Shown here one piece after another: positions 54,986-64,000 of a stretch of 64,000 nt of DNA. The stretch is from Anodontia alba (Eukaryota > Mollusca > Bivalvia > Lucinida > Lucinidae), in assembly GCA_964016985.1 (NCBI GenBank), contig OZ024828.1, positions 27,720,581 through 27,784,580 of the forward strand. The letters are read 5' to 3'. Under the pieces are notes generated by a model. It made no database searches, was not told where the DNA came from, and saw only the letters and a program-made list of their open reading frames with translations. A program made the position numbers and the translations under genes. How positions within the stretch are numbered: the first letter of the stretch is position 1; each line of letters begins with the position of its first letter.

Positions 54986-55860
54986 AATGATATTATGAGA
55001 AATGTCACGTCAGATTAAATAGGACGCAACGGTCAACGAGCAGCGACAAGCATCATCACACACAACATACTCGACATTCGTGTTGCTCCTCCTCACCAGT
55101 GTGTTATGACCCGGGCATAACCTCAGGGTCTTGGTGCATCTGGATAACAACATGTTTATACCGTGATCGGTGTGCGCATACGCAAGTCAATCAGGGACCG
55201 TGCTTTTCAAAGGTTCGATAAGGCACCGTGGTCCAGCCGTTTAGAATCTTTAAAACTGATGTCTGATGTTTGCAAACCTAGCTTTTGATTAGTCTTTCAT
55301 AAGCCTGCTGGGTAAAAGCATACAGTTCAATCCAAACAATCAGAAAAATCTATGAAGATTTTCAGAGAACCTACAGAAACCATCTATACATTTTCACTAG
55401 AGCATAATCATACCAAGGTAGTCCAGTGTGGTTGGCAAAATTTGCATACATACATAAAACTGGTACTTTTACAGAATAGCGCAAACATCGTTCTGCAGGC
55501 GGAATGATTTCTGCGCTGTTCGCACGTACATAATAATAAGTTAATTTGCTCATATTTCTTGTTAGGAATTTCAAGATAACACACAAACATACGTTGAGCT
55601 ATATAATGTACATTCATGCTAAGAATGTTAAGATTAGGCATAGTCTAAGCCTATATTTTAGTCTACTTCTTCACTAATATTACTCAGCTGTCAGCTGGTT
55701 TAGTTAAAGATACGGTCACGTTAAACTTTGGATTACCAGGCGTCCAAATGGTAGAGTGTTCTAAAGTGTTGTATGTTGGGATCTTTGCTCTACGCCAGCT
55801 GGAAAATTATTTGAGTCGCAAAATGAGAAAATGGCCATTTTGTCATATGGCACAGAAGAC
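54986..55860. other. No feature recognised
   Basis: No domain-bearing frame or repeat end seen. Confidence 0.4.
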
Positions 55861-56139
55861 CATCACGAAAACTTGTCTACTCAATTATATTGAAAATTTT
55901 ACCACCAAAAAATGAAAATTTTCAGATAAAAAATTCTGATATTTTTCATATTTCTACTCAAAACATAGAGTGTGGGTATTCGTGAGAACCGCCTCACGGA
56001 GGCGGTTCTAACGCATACCCACAATCTATGTTTTTGAGCAGTAATAAGAAAAATAATGTATATCCCTTTACACCCCTGTTTTTCAATATAAAAGTGGGGT
56101 TTAAAGGGGTCAAAAATATATGGGCATGTTTTCGTGATG
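55861..56139 (-). mobile_element. A-family MITE, copy 15
   Basis: CATCACGAAAACTTGTC to CATGTTTTCGTGATG. Core CCGCCTCACGGAGGCGG intact. The second small hairpin is decayed. Confidence 0.9.
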
Positions 56140-56797
56140 ATAGATCAACTTGTGCTTCTGTCTTTTTAGTCTTCCGATGATTATGAAAGCGGAAACCGAA
56201 TGTCCCGATCAGATTGCGCGCATGCGCAAGCTGATAACGACATTCGATGTTCGCAGAGGCGATAAGGACCTTAAACTGTTTAAAATATATATGTTACAAT
56301 ATGCAAATAACTCTTAGTTCCAAATAAGAGGAATAAACAGATAATCATTGATCAACTAAGTAATTATTGTTCTAATATGTGCCAAACAGCAATGTTTGGC
56401 ATGATTTCTGTACGGTTTTGGCACGGGCTTTATATGAGGGCTAATCATGAAAGCAAGAATTTAGGGGATTAAAACCGAGGGGTTCAGTACAGTATTAACC
56501 GGGCCAATATTTTACGGTATTAACCAATGATGAGACTTTAAACACAGTGATACTTCTTTTTGGTGCTTAGAGTACATCAAGATACCTGCAGATGTTGGAT
56601 CTACATTTGCAGACAGCGGTTCTGATTATCCATTCAAGCAAAGCAATATTTAACAAAAAATCAGTAATTAGCTGCATGGTAAGAAAGCAAGAAGAACAAA
56701 ACTACTCAAAAAGGATTTTTATTGACTTTCAACACTTTAAAAGTTTAAAACAAAAACTTGATTGATAGCAATGTAATGAAATGGATGTTTTTACATT
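56140..56797. other. Unassigned with G-like dyad at 56200-56250
   Basis: CCCGATCAGATTGCGCGC and ATGCGCAAGCTGATAACG pair. Nothing gene-like. Confidence 0.4.
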
Positions 56798-57060
56798 GGC
56801 CCTGTTACAGGTCCTCGGGCAGTGGTATCGGCCTTCAGATGGTTAAATTGGCCATCGGCTTCGCCTCGGGCCAATACAACAATCCTCAGGTCAATACGAC
56901 TGCCTTCGAACCTGTAATAGGGTCAATATGAAAACATTCATTTAATATTATAATAAATTTCTTATATCGCAACAAAACATATGTTGTTGGTACTCAGTAG
57001 AAGCGCCTCGTCAAGCCGCTTCTAATGAGCACCACAATATATGTATTCGTGTGGAGAATA
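56798..57060. repeat. Inverted repeat followed by degenerate shared-core hairpin
   Basis: TTGGCCCTGTTACAGGTCC (56798) and GAACCTGTAATAGGGTCAA (56929) are inverted. At 56981-57050, TATGTTGTTGGTACTCAGTA, GAAGCGCCTCG and AATGAGCACCACAATATATG form a decayed A/E-type core. Confidence 0.6.
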
Positions 57061-57249
57061 AAGCAAACATATCAACGTTATATGTTTAAAATATGCCCGT
57101 ATCTGGAGTAATGTTAATAACTTGTATCAAATTGCGACTGTGCTGTGTATATAAAATTAAATTGTTAAACTTCTTTTTTTCTGTTGTTTCTTTTATCATT
57201 TCTTACATATAACGTTTTGTAACGTATTCCCTGTCAGTCCATTTGTTTC

Positions 57250-57562
57250 CAGTCGACTCTCGTTTACAGTCGACTCTCGAAGTCCAATGGACTCTCTGAA
57301 ATACTTCGAGATATCCGTACCTCGACATATTAGATTTGCAGAATTCAGGAAAAACTAAACCAAACAACCACATTTCTCAAATGAATATATAATTTGACTT
57401 CTGAATTTAAATAGATATTGATAATGATAATGATTATTGGGAGCAATTTCTCCACTTTTTCACAATATTTTGTTACCTGTTATTAGATTTCCAGGAACCA
57501 TATTTTCACTTTGAGGTAAGCGATTATTTGAGATAAGCAAAGTCGAAATAACGATAGTCGAC
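57250..57562. mobile_element. D-family pogo-like MITE, copy 3
   Basis: CAGTCGACTCTCG occurs twice at the left (57250 and 57267), as if one D end inserted into another. The right end is GATAGTCGACTTATA. The central hairpin has lost its left arm. Confidence 0.7.
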
Positions 57563-58299
57563 TTATACTTAGTTACTTGAGAGTATAACAAGTGATAACT
57601 GAGTAGCATACAGTTCGGATCCCGATCAAGCTGCTTCTTGATGAGCAGTTTAATTTGGGTCTACACTATTTATGCAGACGTGCTTGTCTGTATATGTAGC
57701 GTAAACAAAGATTATTAAGTCATTGGTTGTGTCTTTATCCTTTAGCTTCACAGTCTAGGACATCAACAAATATATGTTTCCCTTGTCAACTGTTCAAAAA
57801 AGTAATTTTGAAAATGGAAGGCCTAACGCGATATACATAATCTCGCAGCACTTCAATTTTATGGCTTTCCATCAAGAATAAACATTAAACCTGTTGATTT
57901 CGTTACGCTTTTGAATCCTGACCTCTTATTGTATGAAAGCTACAAAAGACCATTTTTAGGACAACAGTTCCATATCTAGGAACGTAACTACGATATGGAA
58001 ACATTTGCTTCCCATCTGAATTGCGGCTACTATTTAAAGAAAGAATTTGCTCCCTCTAAGAGCAAATTCTTTCCTTAAAGAGTAGCCCTTATTTTCGGAA
58101 AGTTTAAAGTATTTAGGAGACAACTATGTCTGTAAAAGTTCTCTCCCTTTGAAAAATGGCGACAAAGTTCTAGGTGTCTATATGAACCTTAATTGTTTTG
58201 GAGTCCATTATCTGATTAAATACAATAAAGAATCAAAGCAATAACATATCTAAATAATCAACAGGAATTATAGCTTTTGGGCCGAGCTGGAAGAAAACC
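57563..58299. other. H-like remnant, palindrome P, otherwise unassigned
   Basis: GATCCCGATCAAGCTGC and GAGCAGTTTAATTTGGGTC at 57617-57661 are H/GB-like. P at 58028-58084 is a palindrome (TTTAAAGAAAGAATTTGCTC, CCTCTAA loop). CTCTCCCTTTGAAAAATGGCG at 58141 resembles 28416. Confidence 0.5.
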
Positions 58300-58540
58300 G
58301 CCCTATTCAGGTGGGCAGCGCGAAGCAAAAACTGCTTCGGAGCATATACGGAAAGCGCAGACCTAAATCAGCATGTGCATCCACACAATCTGATCAAGGC
58401 CTTTTAAGTCCTCGTTTTGAATCATTGGACTCTGGTAAAAGTTCGAAGTAAGGTGGTCGAAGGCCTTCATGGTCCTCTGCGCGTGCGCATCATGATCTGA
58501 ATCTGCATGAAGACATAAATTTGTTTTTTGCTGCCCATAT
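58300..58540. mobile_element. GB-family element, copy 5
   Basis: GGTGGGCAGCGCGAAGC left; TGAATCATTGGACTCTGG spacer; ATCTGCATGAAGACATAAAT right. More decayed than the copy at 37.5 kb. Confidence 0.55.
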
Positions 58541-58594
58541 ATAAAAGTTAAAAAGTCTGGAAACTGGAAAGCCTTCACAGACACATATGACTAA

Positions 58595-59040
58595 GCCACA
58601 ATACTACTACTACTACTTCTACTACTAGTACTACTACTACTACTACTACCACCACCACCACTACAGCTTCTACTACTACTTCTTCTGCCACCACTGCTGC
58701 TACTTCTGTTACTACTATTACTACTTCTACTACTGCTACTTCTACTACTACTACTTTTACTTCTACTAATACTACTTTTACTACTACTATGATTACTACG
58801 ACAACTACTACTTCCACTACTCCCGCCACCACCACAATTACTACTACTACTACTACCACTACTGCTACTATACTATTACTTCCTCTACTACTACCACTAC
58901 AACTTCTACTTCTACTACTAATTTTACTACTACTGCTACTACTACTACTTCTGATACTAATACTGCTGCTATTACTACTACTATCACCACCACCATCACT
59001 TCTACTACTACTACACTTACTACTACCACCGCCTCTACTG

Positions 59041-59079
<39 letters not shown>

Positions 59080-59105
59080 AATCTACTACTATTACTACTA
59101 CTGCT
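58595..59105. repeat. Imperfect (ACT)n triplet tract, ~510 bp
   Basis: Almost entirely ACT units with TCT, ACC and GCT variants. The Ser, Val or Leu homopolymer frames on both strands are products of the triplet period. A short CGGACGGACGGA run follows at 59177. Confidence 0.95.
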
Positions 59106-59119
59106 ACAATTACACAAAT

Positions 59120-59511
59120 AAAATTCCAGTAAACAGAACAAAGAGCGAAATACGGACGGACAGACATACGACAGACGGACGGACGGATGCATGGAATTGC
59201 ATGAAGCTTGAAAACATAATCCACTTTTATCGTGTGGTGTGGTTATACTACTACTGCTAATACTATATACTTACTACCAAGATATTTCTCAAGTAGAAAT
59301 ATCGGTAAGTAATGGTAACACTATAGGATGCCCTCTATAAATAATGAACTATGAATTTCATTCAATGTGAATTGAAAACAAAACAACAACAACACCTTAT
59401 CACAAGGAGACCAATTTTAAACGCTTTTAAACTAAATGTCATAATTCACACATAAATGACGTTTCCGCATATACAAATTTTCCGCATAGAACCTGTGTTT
59501 ATTGGTCATTA
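59120..59511. other. No feature recognised
   Basis: AT-rich. Confidence 0.4.
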
Positions 59512-59910
59512 ACTCTTAAAACGATATGTAAGATTGTAGCAAGCGACTTAACCCTTAAAACGTCAGGTAAAATTGAAGAAAGCGACTTAACACTTAAAAC
59601 ATCATGTAAAATTGGAGCAAGCGACTTAACCCTTAAACGCCATGTAAAATTGTAGCAAACGACTTAACCATTTAAAAGTCATATCCTTAAATGTCATGTC
59701 AAATTGTAGCAAGCGACTTACCCCTTAAAACGCCATGTAAAATTGAAGCAAGCGACTTAACCCTTAAAACGCCATTTAAAATTGTAGCAAGCGACTTGAC
59801 CGTTAAAACGCCATTTAAAATTGTAGCAAGCGACTTGACCGTTAAAACGACATTTAAAATTGTAGCAAGCGACTTGACCGTTAAAACGACATTTAAAATT
59901 GTAGCAAGCG
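59512..59910 (+). repeat. 39-bp tandem array, about 10 units
   Basis: Units contain CCTTAAAACGCCATTTAAAA then TTGTAGCAAGCGACTT. The right-hand four units are nearly identical and the left-hand ones diverged. 39 is a multiple of three, so a repeated 13-residue frame stays open by arithmetic. Confidence 0.9.
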
Positions 59911-59931
59911 ACATACCATTATTTCATTAAT

Positions 59932-60135
59932 GAGCCAGCGCACTATAAAACCTATAATAAGACCTGTGTGACTAACAAAGATTCAGATCAGCCTGTAAAT
60001 CCACCCAGTATGGCAAGGATTCTCGTTTATCCCTCTTTGGATAGTCTCGAGTCTGAAGAAGGCACCTATAACCACTGAGGACTGATTCCTCGTCGGTCGC
60101 ACAAATCTTACTGTAGCTTTTTTTCTTGCACTGAC
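59932..60135. mobile_element. G-family element, degraded interior
   Basis: TGAGCCAGCGCACTATAAAA left. The right end is weak (CTTGCACTGACTCATT). Confidence 0.5.
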
Positions 60136-60139
60136 TCAT

Positions 60140-60230
60140 TTATTATTTTCAGAGAAAGAAAAGGCTTGACATTTCATGTCTAGGCAGACGATTCACACGA
60201 AATGAAAACATCATTTTCTCTGTTACATAC
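60140..60230. mobile_element. C-family core fragment
   Basis: TTGACATTTCATGTCTAGGC, AGACGATTCACACGAAATG and a pair of TTTTC-AGAGAAA flanks. No GCAGACGAC ends. Confidence 0.5.
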
Positions 60231-60240
60231 AAAATAAATA

Positions 60241-60555
60241 CAGTCGACTCTCGTTATCTCGGTCCAAGGGACTCTAAAACACTTCGAAATATCCGTATCT
60301 CGACTCACAGATTTGCTGAACCGAGGAAAACATTAAATCGAACAACCACATTTAACAAAATGAATATGTAATTTATCTCCAGAAGTTAGAGATATATTGA
60401 AAAGATTGTGTAAAAGAGGAGAAATTGCTCCTCCTTAGGAGCAATTTCTCCTCTTTTCCACAATATTTTGTTATCTGTTGTTAGATTTCCATGTTAAAAC
60501 AGGGACCAGATTTTCACTTCGAGATAAGCGAGGCCGAGATAACGAGAGCCGACAG
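60241..60555. mobile_element. D-family pogo-like MITE, copy 4
   Basis: TA, CAGTCGACTCTCGTTATCTC to GAGATAACGAGAGCCGACAG, TA. Central hairpin AAAAGAGGAGAAATTGCTCC, TCC, GGAGCAATTTCTCCTCTTTT is the best in the family. Confidence 0.85.
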
Positions 60556-61017
60556 TAGTTCAAAATGACATCTGCTGCAGTTGTCGCATGAAAGGTGAAA
60601 GAACCATACAAAGTTCGTTTGAACCGGATAAAAGACATCCAAATACGACATGGAAATAAAATGTTTAACAGATATCAGTATAATAAACTTTGTAAAACAT
60701 TTTCTAGGTTTTATCGCTGTCACTGAATTGATTTCCAAAATAGCGTAATAACCAGAATTTTATGGTGACGTTCATCCCGAATGTCCACCAATACAATGGC
60801 GGCCATCTTCTGAATGGCCCCGAGACGTGCCTTGTACTGGTTATACTCAAGCTGATTTGATCCATTCTCTGTTTTGTTACAGTTCCTTTTACAATCGAGA
60901 AAGCTTCTCGGTTAGAGATGCTTTATTGCCATCCAGTATTTACGTGCCGTAAATGTGTGTCAGCAGGCTGTGTCCAGTATCAATGGTAGCTCTGTTACAT
61001 CGCAAATGTAGAAAAGA
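60556..61017. other. No feature recognised
   Basis: No domain-bearing frame seen. Confidence 0.4.
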
Positions 61018-61700
61018 CGACGTGAATTAAGGATGCCTAAAGCTTACTGACAAAAAAAAGTCTGTTAATCACTTAGCTTTCCCTGTAATCATTTAGTGGA
61101 ATGGCTGTAATTTAGGGTTTAGGTACTGTTTTTTTTTTTCTGAATTGCCCCATCCTACACTAGACATAAGATTTCGGGAAACAGCTGCAAAAATGTCATT
61201 TTTTAGCATTTTTAATAACTTGCAGTTCTTGGCTAGAACAGAGCACACATAATTATAAAAAACATATATAATGAAACGTGTTTTAACCTTAATGAAGATC
61301 TACATTACTCGTACATCAATTTATTATTGGTAGTCAAGCTTGCTCTATACTAGCTAAGTATTGAAAATCGTCAGGAATGTCAAACATAGCATATTTTTTG
61401 TTTACTTTGTCAAATGTGAGCCTGAAACTTATGTCATTCCTTAACACAAAACACAAAAAATTGGGTTATTGCACAATTTAATTTTTGTCCATTTTTCCAT
61501 GTATTAACAATGTAAAATTAAATGATATTGAATCGTATTGATTACATAGCTGAAACTGAACTTTAACCTCATATATTTTCATCAAGAGACCCTGACACAT
61601 AATTTCACTTGTATTTGATGATAGCCTTAGATAAAGGTTCAAAATATGTAGAAATGTATCTGTTCAAAAGGGGACCAAAATAGGACCTTAATGCACGTAC
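61018..61700. repeat. Possible element with CGTGNATTAAGG ends
   Basis: CGTGAATTAAGGATGCCTA at the left and TAGGACCTTAATGCACG at the right are inverted with mismatches. The interior is AT-rich without a frame. Confidence 0.35.
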
Positions 61701-61819
61701 TCCTTTATTGTTTCTACAGTTTGCGTCGATACACTAGTGTATGTCTCCCTATTTGGCAGATGTATTGTTTTTGTCATTGTTGTCTGCCTATTCATCCGTA
61801 TAGTCAAATCACTAACGTT

Positions 61820-61927
61820 TAAAAAAAACAAAAAAAAAAAAAACAAAAAAAAAAAAGCCATAAAATCTGGAGATATCCAAGAAAGACCAGAATTACGGAA
61901 CAAAGCCCCACCCCCCCTCCCCCCCCC
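61820..61927. repeat. Poly-A tract and poly-C tract
   Basis: A run (61820-61856) and C run (61910-61927) separated by about 50 bases. Confidence 0.9.
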
Positions 61928-61970
61928 ATGACACCGGGTAAGGATTTAATCATTGAATTATTGTCGACTC

Positions 61971-62260
61971 TCGTTATATCGAAGTCCAAGGGACTCTCAG
62001 AATACTCAAATACTTGAATACTTCGAAATATCTATACATCGACACTCAGCATCGACATATCAGATTTGCGGAATCGAAGAAAAAATAAATCGAACACCAC
62101 ATTTCACAAATGAATATGTCATTTGACTTCTGAATTTCACCTCTTTGCCACAATATTTCTACACCTAATCTTAGAGTCATGTTTAAAGAGGGACCAGATT
62201 TTTACATCGAGATGAGCGATTATCCGAGATAAGCGAAGTCGAGACAACGAGAGTTGACTG
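61971..62260. mobile_element. D-family pogo-like MITE, copy 5
   Basis: GTCGACTCTCGTTATATCG to GAGACAACGAGAGTTGACTG. The central hairpin is missing: only TTTGCCACAATATTTC remains. U-like sequence follows to 62380. Confidence 0.75.
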
Positions 62261-62469
62261 CACATGACATGTCTACACAAAACAGTACTTCGTCGGCAAC
62301 AAACAGAGGCAGAACAAATAAACGAAGAGAAAGCAGAACAGAATGACTTCTTTGGAACGGTTAATAGAGAAACTGTTCAGGATTGAAGGCTAGGGGTGGG
62401 TTGGGCTTAAACCTGGTTTATGGGCGTCTAACCTCGACCTTAATCCTGATACAGCTCTGGCTACATAGG

Positions 62470-62808
62470 TCTACCCTCTATATACCGACACAACGAGTAA
62501 ATTCGTTATAACGATTATTGGACTGGTACAAAACCTCCGCTCAAGAGGTGACATTTAATCCGAACAAATGCAATAGCATTGTATTTAATATTTCAAGAAA
62601 CATAAGTTTTTGATTTCTGTTAGAATCGCCTCAATGAGGCGATTCTAACAAATATCCAAAACATAAATTCTATGAGGCAATAAGAATAGGACAAGGCATT
62701 TATTACATATCATTCTGCACATTAAGGATTCCTTACAACAGCAATTTCAGTTTAACAGCAATATCTATGGAGAAGAATGTTGTTGTTGTAACGCGGTTTC
62801 GCTGTATA
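62470..62808. mobile_element. X: pogo-like MITE with shared-core hairpin
   Basis: The right end read inward is CAGCGAAACCGCGTTACAAC, flanked by TA. The left end (CGTTATAACGATTATTGG) is decayed. The centre 62611-62671 is TTCTGTTAGAATCGCCTCA / TGAGGCGATTCTAACAAAT. Confidence 0.65.
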
Positions 62809-62829
62809 ACTGTTCGGTCCACATAATAC

Positions 62830-63189
62830 CGGGTGATAGCAGCAAATTAATGTTTGGTGACAGTACTATTATGTTATAATGTTAGGTACTCTGAAAATAA
62901 TTATCTGAAAGGTTGCCTTTGGAAATAAATATTACAAGAAGGCTGATCAAGCTCATCAACTGATACTTGTAGTACTATAGACTTAGCCAAGAACTCGTCT
63001 TTGTTAATCATAATGATTATTTTGATTTTTATGCTTTTGCTGTGATGGATCGACTGAGTTAAGAGCCATTATGGGAACCGGCTTTATATATTTTTGTGTT
63101 AAGAGTAGCATGGCAAACTAGTGTGAAGTTAGTCGACTGTAAAAGTGCTTTAAACCACAGCGCCCCCCCTCCCCCTCTGCAGTTTATAC
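62830..63189. other. No feature recognised
   Basis: AT-rich, ending in a C-rich run next to the U copy. Confidence 0.4.
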
Positions 63190-63610
<421 letters not shown>

Positions 63611-63835
63611 TTCCATCTTAGGACTAGTGTGGTAAGGAGTTAAGGTGTCCAAATATCTAGGGTAACACAGTATAATCCAACCGATTCTGAAAGGTACACA
63701 GGGAATAAAGTCATAAGCTACCTGTATTCGAAGGTTACATGCAGAAAGATGATTCCTATAAACAGTGAGCCAACCAAACCAAGGCAGCTTCATTTCAGAC
63801 CTTCATTAGAAAGTGCATACGTTTTGGATCGATTG

Positions 63836-64000
63836 TAAACGGATAGAGTGTAAACAATCGACTCATAATATATATTCACCACATTTCACATTGCCTCAAA
63901 TCGCGTGTTTGTACGAAATCCAGGTAACGGTTATATATAGCCGCGCTTTTCTTGTCGCCGTGACGTCAGAGTCTCGTGTATTTGTTTGTGTTGAGGTTTT
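63836..64000 (+). repeat. V-family promoter-like repeat, copy 3, cut by window edge
   Basis: TACGAAATCCAGGTAACGG, TTATATATAGCCGCGC and TGACGTCAGAG (63961) match copies 1 and 2. The H-type hairpin end lies beyond the window. Confidence 0.7.

Noticed and set aside
12563..56139. CRISPR-like repeated palindromes
   Set aside because: Copies are kilobases apart, inside transposon-like elements of a eukaryotic genome, with no spacer periodicity or cas genes.
58575..59192. 205-codon minus-strand frame rich in Ser and Val
   Set aside because: Product of the ACT triplet tract; overlapping frames on both strands are equally open.

Overview
The window looks like animal nuclear DNA, most likely from a mollusc and probably a bivalve. 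There is one long intronless-CDS receptor gene, no bacterial-style gene packing, and a very high density of short non-autonomous transposons with hairpin centres, plus microsatellites, a tRNA-derived SINE and a LINE remnant. The bivalve assignment is a judgement from the repeat style and is not proven.

The only confident protein-coding gene is a class A (rhodopsin-like) seven-transmembrane GPCR of 426 residues at 51249-52529 (+). It has a probable 3' splice acceptor 10 bases before its ATG, which suggests a 5'UTR intron upstream. A small C-terminal remnant of a LINE reverse-transcriptase protein (C2H2 finger) lies at 11071-11331. No rRNA gene, functional tRNA gene or other convincing gene was seen. 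Multi-exon genes with short exons could be missed by eye.

Most of the rest is built from repeat families, given letters here. A: about 280 bp, ends CATYACGAAAACATG, 15 copies, 12.5-56.1 kb. C: TTAA-flanked elements with GCAGACGAC near each end and a GACATTTCATGCAAA hairpin. D: TA-flanked pogo-like elements with CAGTCGACTCTCGTTATCTC ends. E: TA-type elements with CAGTCGAACTTCAATGGC ends. F: ends GGGCCCAGTTGTTCAAAG. G and GB: elements rich in CTGATCAGACTGCGC dyads. H: hairpin AAACAGTGTAGATC, some copies inside TTAA elements. I: 94-bp palindrome starting AGCATTCTACATAAATC. J: ends GGCCCCGAGGTTATAAAAC. K: ends CCCAGCGGGCACAC with ACGT-rich interior. U: long dispersed repeat with ACCGTTCCAAGGCGGT. 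V: promoter-like repeat. Single or rare elements are L, M, N, O, P, W and X.

Layout: 0-12 kb holds families F, H, K, L, G/GB, U, I and the LINE remnant. 12-34 kb is dominated by A, J, G, C, E and U, often nested. 34-48 kb holds V, D, C and GB elements, a 41-bp tandem, a ~61-bp minisatellite of about 1 kb, and a SINE. 48-57 kb holds the GPCR with dense A/J/W/C insertions around it. 57-64 kb holds D elements, a 0.5-kb ACT triplet tract, a 39-bp tandem array, a (GA)66 tract inside a U copy, and a V copy cut by the window edge.

The main unexplained pattern is that one hairpin core (GTACTCRTTAGAANCGCCTC and its complement) sits at the centre of several families whose ends are unrelated. This suggests a hairpin cassette that is exchanged between, or independently kept by, different transposon families.
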